NCBI GenBank assembly: GCA_018268935.1
Contig: JAFDVS010000051.1
Coordinates: 3,535 to 67,534, forward strand
Direction: 5' to 3'
Source: Acidobacteriota bacterium
GTDB taxonomy: Bacteria > Acidobacteriota > Terriglobia > Bryobacterales > Bryobacteraceae
DNA length: 64,000 nt
Both the position numbers and the translations under genes were made by a program. Under the pieces are notes generated by a model. It saw only the letters and a list, made by a program, of their open reading frames with translations, ran no database searches and had not been told where the DNA came from. Every line of letters starts with the position of its first letter. The first letter of the stretch is position 1. Shown here piece by piece: positions 8,702 to 16,864 of the stretch.

Positions 8702-9898
8702 TCAGCTCTGGTCCTCCGTGGGCTTCGAATTCATCGACGCAAGAAACGCGCTCACATCCGTCACCAACCCAATTGGCCGCGGCAGCGAAGGCAGTTTACG
8801 GTAATGCATCTGAATCCCCAGCGTACGCTCATAACTGCGCACCGTCGCACGCTCAATCGGAGTCACAAATGTCCAGGAAGCGCCACGCGCGCCCGCCCGC
8901 CCTGTCCGTCCCACCCGGTGAATGAAGTTCTCCGGTTCCTGCGGCAGATCGTAGTTCACCACATGCGCGATGTTGTCCACATGGATCCCGCGAGCCGCGA
9001 CATCCGTCGCCACCAGCACCCGGTACACTCCGTCCTTGAAGCCCTGCAGCGATGCATTCCGCTGGCTCTGCGACCGGTCGCCGTGGATCGCGGCCACCTT
9101 GTGCCGCCCGCGCTGCAGGAATTTCGTCAGCCTTTCAGCGCCTTCTTTAGTGGCGACGAAAACAAGGAAAGAACCCTTTTCGTGTTTCAGCAAATATTCC
9201 AGCAAATCGAACTTCGAGCCTTGCGCCACTTCGTACCCAAACAGGTCGATCTTGCTTGCCGTTTCCGCGCACGCCTCCACTGCGATTCGCACCGGATCAT
9301 GAACGTAGCTCGCCACCAGCCCCGCCACCGATGGCTCCATCGTCGCCGAAAACAACATCGTCTGCCGTTTCGCCGGAACCTCGTCAAAAATGATCCGCAG
9401 CGACGGCAGGAACCCCATATCCAACATCCGGTCCGCTTCGTCCAGAACCACCGTCGTCGCGCCGGAAAGATCAATCAGCCGCCGGTCCAGATAATCACAC
9501 AGCCGGCCCGGCGTCGCAATCACCACCTCGGCCCCGGCCTTGATATCCCGCAACTGGTGGCCTTCCCCCATGCCGCCCACCACCACCGCGGTCCGGATGT
9601 GCATGCCATGGGCTAACTGCCGGAATGCCGCGTCAATCTGAATCGCAAGTTCCCGCGTCGGCGTGAGAATCAACGCCCGCACGGCCTTCTTGCGGGGCAC
9701 CGCGGCCAGCGCCTCAATCAAAGGAATGGAGAATGCCAGCGTTTTGCCCGTCCCGGTCTGCGCTGTCGCCACCACGTCGCGCCCTTCCATCAATGGCGGA
9801 ATGGCCTGCGCCTGCACCGGCGTCGGCGTGACAAATTCGTGCTTATCGAGGTTCTTCCGCAATGCGGAGCACAGATTGAGTTCGGAAAATGATTGCAT
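8702..9898 (-). CDS. DEAD-box ATP-dependent RNA helicase (RhlE-like)
   Basis: This 398-residue helicase has all the family motifs: Q motif (F..L.L, then TPTPVQAQAIP), motif I AQTGTGKT, Ia PTRELAIQ, Ib TPGRL, II LDEADRMLDMGF, III SAT, and VI HRVGRTGRAG. It has only a short basic tail, so it is a core-size RhlE-type enzyme expected to unwind structured RNA or assist ribosome assembly. I use the ATG at 9898 (MQSFSELNLCSALRKNL), which is where the family normally begins; a TTG at 9922 would add eight residues. It lies directly upstream of greB. Confidence 0.9.
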   Translation of the reverse strand: MQSFSELNLCSALRKNLDKHEFVTPTPVQAQAIPPLMEGRDVVATAQTGTGKTLAFSIPLIEALAAVPRKKAVRALILTPTRELAIQIDAAFRQLAHGMHIRTAVVVGGMGEGHQLRDIKAGAEVVIATPGRLCDYLDRRLIDLSGATTVVLDEADRMLDMGFLPSLRIIFDEVPAKRQTMLFSATMEPSVAGLVASYVHDPVRIAVEACAETASKIDLFGYEVAQGSKFDLLEYLLKHEKGSFLVFVATKEGAERLTKFLQRGRHKVAAIHGDRSQSQRNASLQGFKDGVYRVLVATDVAARGIHVDNIAHVVNYDLPQEPENFIHRVGRTGRAGARGASWTFVTPIERATVRSYERTLGIQMHYRKLPSLPRPIGLVTDVSAFLASMNSKPTEDQS

Positions 9899-10032
9899 CG
9901 ATCGAGTTCGATTGTTCCGCAACGAACCGGAACACGGTTGCTTTCCAGGATAGCAAGCATCGATGCAGACTTCCTCGGGCCCGCGCTTCCGTGATAAACT
10001 CCTCGCATCCTGCCTCGCGAGGAGCGAACCCC

Positions 10033-11622
10033 ATGAAATCGAAAAAGCCGAAATCCACTTCCGTCATGAACCGTCGCCAGATCTTTCTCGCTGGCGCATC
10101 CACCGGAGTTGCCAGTCTATTCAGCCCGCAGGCCGCCATCGGCGCCCCCATCCCCAAGCCCCGTGCCAACGGCCCGGGTGCGTACACCCAGTTCGGTGTC
10201 AAACCCTTCATCAATTGCACATCAACCTATACGATCAATGGCGGATCCGCGATGCTCCCCGAAGTAATCGAGGCTATGAACAGCGCTTCCTACTACCCCG
10301 TAAACATCGACGAGTTGATGGAAGGCGCAGGCAAACGCATCGCGGAACTCCTCCAGGTAGAGGCAGCCATGGTCAGTTCCGGAGCGGCCGGAGCCATCAC
10401 CTGCGCCACGCTCGCCTGTGTCGCCGGTGGCGACCCCGAAAAAATGCAGCAGCTTCCCGACACCACTGGCATCAAAGGCGAAGTCATCGTTCCCCGCTGG
10501 TCACGCAGCGTGTACGATCATGCCGTCCGCAGCACCGGCATGAAGATGATCGAGGTCGACACGCTCGATGATCTCGAGAAAGCCTTCGGCCCCCGCACCG
10601 CCATGGCCACCGGACAAGTCAACCTCGCCTCCGAAGGGAATCCCTTCACGCTCGAACAGTTCGTCGCCGTGGCGCACAAACACGGCGTTCCCGTCGTCAT
10701 GGATGTCGCCGACCGCCTCCCCCTGGTGCCCAATCCCTACATCTCCCGCGGCGTCGATCTCGTCGCCTACTCCGGCGGCAAAATCATCCGCGGACCCCAG
10801 ACCGCCGGTATGCTGGTCGGACGCAAGGATCTGGTGGCTGCCGCATTCATGAACAGCGCTCCACACCACGCCTTCGCCCGCGCCATGAAGGTCAGCAAGG
10901 AAGAAGTGGTTGGGATGGTCAAAGCGATTGAGCTGCTGCGAACCGGAAAGCGTAATCGCGATGCCGAAGATGCCGAGTGGCGTGCCTGGTTCCGCCATAT
11001 CACTGACACGCTCACCAGGATCCCCGGTGTCTCCGGTGAGATCATCGAACCAAAAGACAAGCAGTATTACCCAACCATGAAAGTGGTTTGGGATCCTCGC
11101 AAACTCGGCATCACCGCCGGCGAGATCGGCAAGCAACTGCTCGACGGTGAACCGCGCATCATGACCCACGCCGGACTGAAGGAAGGCGATCTGTCCAACG
11201 AAATGTTGTTGCGCCCTGCCGCCATGTGGCCGGAAGAGTACAAGGTCGTCGCCGATCGGCTGTACGAAATCCTCAGCAAAGCCCCCGCTCCCCGTGAGAA
11301 ACCACAGCGTGCGAAACCTTCGGGCGACGTGGCCGGTCTCTGGGAGTCCGTGATCCACTTCAAAGTGGGATCAGCCCGTCACTCCTTCTACCTCGATGCG
11401 AAAGGCAACAACCTCAGCGGCCAGTACACGGGCAGGCTCGTGAAAGGCGCGCTCAAGGGTCATCTCGACGGCAACAAAGTCGAGTTCTCCAGCAGCGGAA
11501 AGTTCGAGGGAACGTCGCTCCAGTACACCTACAAAGGCACCTTCGATGGCAGCCGCATGTCCGGCGTTGTCGATCTCGGCGAATACGGCGCGGCGAACTT
11601 CACCGCTACGCGGAAAGCGTAG
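10033..11622 (+). CDS. Tat-exported SelA-like PLP enzyme with C-terminal beta domain
   Basis: This 529-residue protein starts with a twin-arginine signal (NRRQIFLAGASTGVASLF), so it is predicted to be exported folded. Residues about 50-420 form a PLP-dependent fold type I domain of the SelA/D-glucosaminate-6-phosphate ammonia-lyase-like family. It has the glycine-rich VSSGAAGAI segment, DVADRLPL, and the PLP lysine K250 in SGGKIIRGPQ. The last roughly 100 residues (from GDVAGLWESVIHF) look like an added beta-sandwich with repeated G/Y/T strands. A Shine-Dalgarno GAGGAG lies about eight bases before the ATG. Exported relatives occur in acidobacteria; the substrate is unknown. Selenocysteine synthesis is unlikely for an exported protein. 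Confidence 0.8.
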   Translation: MKSKKPKSTSVMNRRQIFLAGASTGVASLFSPQAAIGAPIPKPRANGPGAYTQFGVKPFINCTSTYTINGGSAMLPEVIEAMNSASYYPVNIDELMEGAGKRIAELLQVEAAMVSSGAAGAITCATLACVAGGDPEKMQQLPDTTGIKGEVIVPRWSRSVYDHAVRSTGMKMIEVDTLDDLEKAFGPRTAMATGQVNLASEGNPFTLEQFVAVAHKHGVPVVMDVADRLPLVPNPYISRGVDLVAYSGGKIIRGPQTAGMLVGRKDLVAAAFMNSAPHHAFARAMKVSKEEVVGMVKAIELLRTGKRNRDAEDAEWRAWFRHITDTLTRIPGVSGEIIEPKDKQYYPTMKVVWDPRKLGITAGEIGKQLLDGEPRIMTHAGLKEGDLSNEMLLRPAAMWPEEYKVVADRLYEILSKAPAPREKPQRAKPSGDVAGLWESVIHFKVGSARHSFYLDAKGNNLSGQYTGRLVKGALKGHLDGNKVEFSSSGKFEGTSLQYTYKGTFDGSRMSGVVDLGEYGAANFTATRKA

Positions 11623-11659
11623 TCCGGGGCAGCCACACGCATTTTGACGGGGAGCATCA

Positions 11660-12463
11660 ATGACCTGGGTGAATCTGGAAGGTCGCGCGTTTTGGATGCT
11701 CTTCGTCGCTGCGTTCCTTGCCGTGGCAGTGTGGGAATCCTATCAGGCGAGGCGCGAACTCACCACACCCGCGGAGCGCAGGTGGAGCCGCCACGGACTC
11801 CTTTTCGCGATCTCTTCCATTGCCCAGGCGTTTCTGTTTCGCGTCAGTCCCGTGGCGCTGGCCATGGCAGTGGAAGCCAGTTCCTTCGGACTCTTGAATC
11901 GGCCATGGATTCCTTTCGCCCTACGCTGTCTGATTGCCGTTCTGGTGTTGGATCTTTCGCACTACGTGACACATCGCGCCTTTCACTCAATCTCCTGGCT
12001 GTGGCGGGTTCACGAAGTGCATCACTCCGACCCCGATTATGATGTGTCCACCGCTGCCCGCTTTCATCCGTTGGAGGTAATCCTCACGCAAGGATGCAAT
12101 CTCGGGCTGGTGATGTTGCTCGCGCCACCCGCCGTTGCCGTCTTTATCGCAGAGATGATGGGAGTGGTGGTGAACATCATCGTGCATGCGAATGTTTCCC
12201 TCCCGGGTCGCGCGGACCGCTTCATCCGGGCCGTATTCGTCACACCCAATATGCACCGCATCCATCACTCCGTGGAATTGGCGGAGCAATCGGCAAACTT
12301 CGGCCAGGCATTCTGTTGGTGGGACCGGCTGTTCGGCACTTACTTACACGATGCAGCCGCCGGTGAGCAGGCACTATCCACTGGGATCAGATGCAGACAA
12401 GGCGAGGACACACTAAGCCTTCGGCACCTCTTGGGTGCACCGTTCCAGGCACAGCGACGCTAA
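11660..12463 (+). CDS. Sterol desaturase/fatty acid hydroxylase superfamily protein
   Basis: This 267-residue integral membrane protein carries the histidine clusters that bind the di-iron centre: HYVTHRAFH (HX3HX3H), HEVHH (HX2HH), and HRIHH near the C-terminus. Membrane segments lie at about 12-28, 46-75, 85-105 and 140-180. It would use O2 to hydroxylate or desaturate a lipid or isoprenoid. The gene begins 37 bases after the PLP enzyme on the same strand and may be in its operon. It opens the stretch with relaxed strand skew (to about 15.5 kb). Confidence 0.85.
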   Translation: MTWVNLEGRAFWMLFVAAFLAVAVWESYQARRELTTPAERRWSRHGLLFAISSIAQAFLFRVSPVALAMAVEASSFGLLNRPWIPFALRCLIAVLVLDLSHYVTHRAFHSISWLWRVHEVHHSDPDYDVSTAARFHPLEVILTQGCNLGLVMLLAPPAVAVFIAEMMGVVVNIIVHANVSLPGRADRFIRAVFVTPNMHRIHHSVELAEQSANFGQAFCWWDRLFGTYLHDAAAGEQALSTGIRCRQGEDTLSLRHLLGAPFQAQRR

Positions 12464-12487
12464 TCAGACTTTGGTCTTGGGCCGGCT

Positions 12488-12640
12488 CTAGCGCTTACGG
12501 CGTCCGCGCAGTACCATGATGGCCCCGCCCAGCAGCGTCAATGCTCCAGCCGCTGAGGTGCCGTTGATCTCCGGCGTGGCTGGAGTTCCGGCAAAAGCGA
12601 TGAGGGTCATCCCGAGGAGAGCAATTGTCAGTTTGAGCAC
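12488..12640 (-). CDS. Minimal VPEID-CTERM-type exosortase substrate, 50 residues
   Basis: The small gene starts at a GTG preceded by AGGAAG and encodes a 50-residue peptide: signal-like hydrophobic N-terminus (residues 2-17), a motif TPEIN at 22-26, a hydrophobic helix at about 30-44, and a basic tail RGRRKR. This is the tripartite layout of PEP-CTERM-type sorting signals, closest to the VPEID variant that I recall being paired with exosortase E/protease fusions. Only a few residues separate the presumed signal cleavage site from the sorting motif, so there is practically no mature domain. It lies 116 bases downstream of, and on the same strand as, the exosortase E gene, which supports the pairing. 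Too short for routine gene calling. Confidence 0.75.
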   Translation of the reverse strand: MLKLTIALLGMTLIAFAGTPATPEINGTSAAGALTLLGGAIMVLRGRRKR

Positions 12641-12756
12641 GATTCTTCCTGCTTTCTTTGTTTTCCGCGGAGGATGGCCATACGGCCGGCTAACAACGCC
12701 CCAGTGTTGCATGCATCCTCAAAGGCAGATTGGCGCTAGCATATCACAGTTTGTAA

Positions 12757-14421
12757 TCACCACAGATGCCAGGTTCCCGTTGCCAGAACGTAACCGGCTA
12801 GCAGCGCGTTGGTAGTGGCATGCGCGAGAACCGCATCGCCGAGGCGCCCGCTGCGCTTGGCGGCGAAGGCGTACATCACGCCCGCCATCGTGCCCGCAAG
12901 CCAGCGATCACCGTGCATCAGGCCAAACAGCACGGAGGAGATCGCTATCGCCACGGAATGGACACGGAGATACGATATCTCTTCAAAGTGGGATCCCATC
13001 AGGCGGCGCATCGCGAATCCGCGAAAGGCCAGTTCCTCGGCCACTGGCGCTGCCACCACTGCGCCCAGCGTCCGAAGGACAATCCAACACGCCTGCACCA
13101 AAGCGGAAGCGCTGGCCAGCGCGGCGGGCATCCCAATGCGCTCAGCCGTCGGTTTCACCAAGGGCTCCATGGCAATCCAAAGAGCAAAGACCGCGATGCC
13201 AATGGCGACCCCAAGCCATCCGCATCGCCAATCCACACTGGAGTAACTTCGCCGCAGCAGCCACAGGGTGATCAGAGCGGCAAACAAACGCAGCGAGTAG
13301 ACCCATTCGAAGCCTCCCGACATCGCTTGCGAAATCATCCCGGCTGCGATGATCGCCAGAAAGGGCAGCAGGTATGCGGCCGTGGGATTCTCCATCTCCG
13401 CACTTCCGTGTTGTAGCTGGTGTGCTCGCTGGTCCACCGAAAACCATGGCAGCCGCCGCGCGGCGACCGCCAAGCCGAATGCCACCGAGTTGAAGGCGAT
13501 CCATCCGGCCTGAGAGTGGAAGCCGCCAACCGCCACATCTCGGGCGCCCGCGTTCCCAATCAGAATGAGCGTTGCGATGCGCGCGGAATTGAGGAAGAAC
13601 AGGATCAATACACCCGCCGGGACCAGAATCAGGCTATGCGGGAAGCGCACCTCATGGCGAAACAATATCATCCATACGATGGCGAACACGATCAACAACC
13701 CCGCTCCTTCGAGTCCGGAACATTCCGGCGCAATGGCGACGGCGAAGCGCGAGGTTCCGATTCGCATTCGCTCCGGTTGCACCTGCATGTCTGTTACGAA
13801 TGGGCTGAGGAAGAGTTTCACCAGAGAGTATGTCAGGCGGGTCGCGGGGGGCCACAGGGCCCAACTCATCGCCCCGGCCACGCACGCGGCAGCCGACGCC
13901 ACCATCGCTTGTAGCCACAGCAGTCCCGTGCTGGCCACGAGATCGGCCCAATGCCGGTACGGAGCCACCGCGAAGACCGCCGATGCCGTCGCAGCCACGG
14001 CCGACAACGCCCACAGAATGGCGAGCATGTCGAAAGAAAGCCATTCGATGGTTCGGCTGTAAAGGGCGGTGGACAGGGCTGCGAATATCGCAATCGACAC
14101 GCCATGCAGCGCCAGCAACGGGCGATGGATTGGAGTGGTGGAGGCTTCCATCGCGATGCGCACCAGCGTGACGCGGTGTCTCAGATACCCAAACGTCGCA
14201 AACAGAGCCGCGAAGCCAATGATGCCCCGTACAATCCAGGCTCCCCATTGGGCGATGAAGTGACCCAGGACGCTGTCCCTCTGACGCAGTGTTTCGCCGT
14301 CGAGAAACAGGGACGCGGCCAGCGCTTCGATCAGCAACACAGCCGCCGGCAGCAGGATGCGAATCAGCCTTCGATCGAGCGCTGTTTCCTCCACGAAATG
14401 GACTTCACCGTTCATCCGCAT
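12757..14421 (-). CDS. xrtE: Exosortase E fused to CAAX-type membrane protease
   Basis: This 554-residue polytopic protein joins two membrane enzymes. The N-terminal part has the exosortase transpeptidase triad: C234 in APECSGLEG, R281 in NSARIATL and H302 in GGFHSQAGW. The C-terminal part has CPBP (CAAX protease) motifs: the Glu pair E462-E463 in AEELAFRGF, H503 in LMHGDRW, and H534 with N538 in AHATTNAL. This is the layout of exosortase E/protease of the VPEID-CTERM system. It should cleave and transfer the C-terminal signal of the neighbouring 50-residue protein in the inner membrane. Its ATG overlaps the stop of the upstream RluA-like gene by one base. The + strand beneath it is not C-biased, unlike most of the window. 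Confidence 0.88.
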   Translation of the reverse strand: MRMNGEVHFVEETALDRRLIRILLPAAVLLIEALAASLFLDGETLRQRDSVLGHFIAQWGAWIVRGIIGFAALFATFGYLRHRVTLVRIAMEASTTPIHRPLLALHGVSIAIFAALSTALYSRTIEWLSFDMLAILWALSAVAATASAVFAVAPYRHWADLVASTGLLWLQAMVASAAACVAGAMSWALWPPATRLTYSLVKLFLSPFVTDMQVQPERMRIGTSRFAVAIAPECSGLEGAGLLIVFAIVWMILFRHEVRFPHSLILVPAGVLILFFLNSARIATLILIGNAGARDVAVGGFHSQAGWIAFNSVAFGLAVAARRLPWFSVDQRAHQLQHGSAEMENPTAAYLLPFLAIIAAGMISQAMSGGFEWVYSLRLFAALITLWLLRRSYSSVDWRCGWLGVAIGIAVFALWIAMEPLVKPTAERIGMPAALASASALVQACWIVLRTLGAVVAAPVAEELAFRGFAMRRLMGSHFEEISYLRVHSVAIAISSVLFGLMHGDRWLAGTMAGVMYAFAAKRSGRLGDAVLAHATTNALLAGYVLATGTWHLW

Positions 14422-15311
14422 TAGCAGGAATGTCCCTGTGGCAAAGCCGCCTCCAGATGGATTCTTTCTCCGCTGATCGGGTGGTTCAACTTCAGATACT
14501 GCGCGTGCAGGAGATAGCCTCCATCGCCGGGCAGCCCAGGGAGATTGTCCAGTGGCTGACCCGTCATTCCGTACAGAGGATCGCCGGCCAGTGGATGCCC
14601 GATGAATGCCAGATGGATTCGGATCTGATGCGCCCGGCCCGAGTTCAGGCTTACCTCAAAGGTGGTGGTGCTGGTAGTGCGTGAGATCACTCTCGCCAGT
14701 GACTTCGACGGTTTGCCTTGCGCGCTGGCGGCCCACACCAAACCAAGACGCGGGTGCGGTACCAGCCCGATCGGCGCCACGATTTCGTACTCGTCTTGCT
14801 GTGCAACGTTTTGCGCCAATGCCCGGTAGATTTTTTGAATGTTGGGTGTGTTCCAGTTTGCGGATAGATGAGCCGCCGCCTGCGGTGTCTTGGCGAAGAG
14901 TACGATGCCGCTCGTGCCGCGGCCCAAACGGTGGACCGGATTCGCACAGGGAGTGATCGCTTGCACCAGCCGTAAAAGCGTATTTTCCAGAAAGCCGCCG
15001 GCCGGCAGTGTGGGCAGCCCGCTGGGTTTGTTCACCGCCAACAAATGCTCGTCTTCAAACAGAAGTTCGAAATGCCGCGGGCAGTCTGGTTCGACCCACG
15101 CTGCGCGATTCCACACCAGCGTTTGGCCCGCAATGACCCGTTCGCCTCCAGTCGCAGTGACCCCGTTCAGCGTGACTTCGCCGTTATCCAGTCTTTGTTG
15201 CCAGGTTTCCGGAGTTGAGTGCGAATAGAGGCTTGCCAGGTGCGAAAGCAGACGTTGCCCATCGTGCTTGCCGCTGATGCGGGTGGTGTAGGCATAGCCC
15301 TGATTGAGCAT
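14421..15311 (-). CDS. RluA-family pseudouridine synthase-like protein, catalytic Asp replaced
   Basis: The protein (296 residues from the ATG at 15311) matches RluA-type RNA pseudouridine synthases: an S4-like N-terminal region, FEDEHLLAVNKPSGLPTLP, and a C-terminal GRAHQIRIHLAFIGHPLAGDPLYG segment. The active-site motif normally reads HRLDRxTSG; here it is HRLGRGTSG at residues 127-135, so the aspartate that attacks uridine is glycine (codon GGC). Similar Gly versions are known in some eukaryotic organellar family members, so this may be a distinct subfamily rather than a dead enzyme. A GTG at 15359 behind GGAAGAAGG is an alternative start. The stop overlaps the exosortase start. Confidence 0.75.
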   Translation of the reverse strand: MLNQGYAYTTRISGKHDGQRLLSHLASLYSHSTPETWQQRLDNGEVTLNGVTATGGERVIAGQTLVWNRAAWVEPDCPRHFELLFEDEHLLAVNKPSGLPTLPAGGFLENTLLRLVQAITPCANPVHRLGRGTSGIVLFAKTPQAAAHLSANWNTPNIQKIYRALAQNVAQQDEYEIVAPIGLVPHPRLGLVWAASAQGKPSKSLARVISRTTSTTTFEVSLNSGRAHQIRIHLAFIGHPLAGDPLYGMTGQPLDNLPGLPGDGGYLLHAQYLKLNHPISGERIHLEAALPQGHSC

Positions 15312-15336
15312 GTAGTTTGAGTGTAACCCCGCCGCC

Positions 15337-15475
15337 TCAGTACCCGCGCTTTGCGGCACTCATCGCCTTCTTCCGGCACAAAGGCTTGAACACCCCGATC
15401 GCGATCAGCGCGCTATTCATCGCATTCCGGACCCAGTTCGCGGGTCCAGGATTTCCGTCGTGTTCATAGTTGCTC
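15337..15475 (-). pseudogene. Remnant of a DNA alkylation repair (AlkD-like) gene, 3' part
   Basis: Read on the minus strand, a frame ending at the TGA at 15337 encodes NWVRNAMNSALIAIGVF followed by a lysine-rich segment ending AAKRGY. This closely resembles the late VRxxMNxxxIAIG...KA...AAKRIG segment of HEAT-repeat DNA alkylation repair enzymes. The preceding helical repeats are absent and the usual final GKVEVD...CKTP segment is missing, so only a fragment remains. The strong Shine-Dalgarno-like TAGGAG just upstream drives only a 16-codon frame out of register. I read this as a decayed gene. Similarity is judged by eye from about 35 residues. Confidence 0.5.
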
Positions 15476-15545
15476 CTAAGCTTGCAACCGGGGCGTCGCC
15501 GTGATCCGCCACGCTAGCCGTCCCGGCGTGCGCATCATGGCAACC

Positions 15546-15734
15546 TCAAGGCGCTGGTTGCTTAGGTATGAGTATACGAAGACCGTACGCGATCCCCGAA
15601 ATCAAATCAATCCGCTGCATCACGCCCGGCGGCAGCGTGCATACCATCAAATCCCCTTCTATCCGCTGATACTCCGCGTTGTTCTGGAAAATGGCCACAA
15701 CTTTCCCCGTTCGCTCATAGTGTTCAGTCCGCAC
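15546..15734 (-). CDS. Possible small unknown protein or gene remnant
   Basis: A GTG-started frame encodes 62 residues with a balanced, protein-like composition (GKVVAIFQNNAEYQRIEG, then VMQRIDLISGIAYGL) rather than the arginine/proline-rich look of shadow frames here. No domain was recognised and no convincing Shine-Dalgarno sequence is present. It sits in a gene-poor 557-base stretch next to the alkylation-repair remnant and could be another decayed fragment. Confidence 0.3.
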   Translation of the reverse strand: MRTEHYERTGKVVAIFQNNAEYQRIEGDLMVCTLPPGVMQRIDLISGIAYGLRILIPKQPAP

Positions 15735-15868
15735 CGCCGGTGCGCCCGTGATCGGTGTTCATTCTTCCTCCCGTTTTATTGGCCGCTCAAATGGGAAAGG
15801 CCCAACATGCGGAAAAATTCTCGAGAGAACCATCAAAACTTTGCGTGGTATGATTGCCATTCGCCTCT
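15735..15868. other. Non-coding remainder of the 15.3-15.9 kb gap
   Basis: This stretch lies between the small uncertain frame and the AraD1-like gene. Base composition is mixed rather than C-rich. I saw no gene, strong hairpin or clear promoter hexamer pair, although the start of the AraD1-like gene must be served from here. Confidence 0.4.
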
Positions 15869-16864
15869 ATGACCGGACTCGTTCAGCTTCAGAAAAACGA
15901 TACACGCGTGGTCGCACTTGTCGCGGGAAATCAACTCCTCGTCATCCCTTCCGCGCGCAGCATCTACGACCTCGCCCAGCAAGCCATCGCCAAAGGGATC
16001 CGCCTCTTCGAACTTGTCCGCGATGTCACCGCCGCCGGCACCGTCCTCTACGACGACGTCTACGAAGGCCGCAGTGAATGGAAACTCCTCCCCGCCTTCG
16101 ATCACCCCACTGACCCCGCACGCTGCTTCATCACCGGCACCGGCCTCACGCACAAAGCCAGCGTCGATAACCGCAACGCCATGCACTCGGAAAAAACGCA
16201 AATCACCGACAGCATGCGTATGTACCAATGGGGCCTCGATGGCGGCCGTCCTGCCTCCGGCGAAATCGGCGTCTCTCCCGAGTGGTTCTACAAAGGCAAC
16301 GGCGCCATCCTCCGTTCCCCCGGTGAGCCCATCAGCGTCCCTGCCTTCGCCGAAGATGGCGGCGAGGAAGCCGAAATCGCCGGCATCTACCTCATCGACA
16401 GCGACGGCAATCCCCGCCGCGTCGGCATGGCCCAGGGCAACGAATTCTCAGACCACGTCTTCGAAAAGAAAAACTACCTCTACCTCGCCAGCTCCAAGCT
16501 GCGCGAATGTTCCATCGGCCCCGAACTCATGCTCGACCCCGATTTCTTCATCGTCCGCGGCCACGCCCGCATCCGCCGCGCCGGCGAAGTGCTCTGGGAA
16601 AAAGAAATCAAATCCGGCGAATCGAACATGTGCCACACGCTCGAAAACATGGAGCACCACCACTTCAAGTTCCCGCTCCACCGCCGCCCCGGCGACGTCC
16701 ACATCCACTTCTTCGGAGCCAGCGCCTTCAGCTTCGGCGATCAAATCAAACTCGAAGCAGGCGACGTTATGGAGGTCAACTACCCCACCTATGGCAAACC
16801 CCTCCGCAATCCGCTCCGCGTCGATCCCGGTCCCGCCGCCCTCGTCAAAGTGATTCCCCTCTAA
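15869..16864 (+). CDS. AraD1/GguC-family protein (FAH-like fold)
   Basis: The 331-residue protein resembles the AraD1/GguC family, related to fumarylacetoacetate hydrolase-type dehydratases and isomerases of sugar-acid catabolism. Features include the central FITGTGLTHKASVDNRNAMH segment, GEIGVSPEWFYKGNG, and a C-terminal metal-site-like NMCHTLENMEHHHF region. The usual role in the family is conversion of a 2-keto-3-deoxy sugar acid. I start at the ATG at 15869 (MTGLVQLQKND) because the longer reading requires an upstream TTG. The last 20 bases overlap the end of the convergent Nudix gene. It fits a sugar-acid-using lifestyle, as do the dehydrogenase/kinase pair near 45 kb. Confidence 0.78.
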   Translation: MTGLVQLQKNDTRVVALVAGNQLLVIPSARSIYDLAQQAIAKGIRLFELVRDVTAAGTVLYDDVYEGRSEWKLLPAFDHPTDPARCFITGTGLTHKASVDNRNAMHSEKTQITDSMRMYQWGLDGGRPASGEIGVSPEWFYKGNGAILRSPGEPISVPAFAEDGGEEAEIAGIYLIDSDGNPRRVGMAQGNEFSDHVFEKKNYLYLASSKLRECSIGPELMLDPDFFIVRGHARIRRAGEVLWEKEIKSGESNMCHTLENMEHHHFKFPLHRRPGDVHIHFFGASAFSFGDQIKLEAGDVMEVNYPTYGKPLRNPLRVDPGPAALVKVIPL

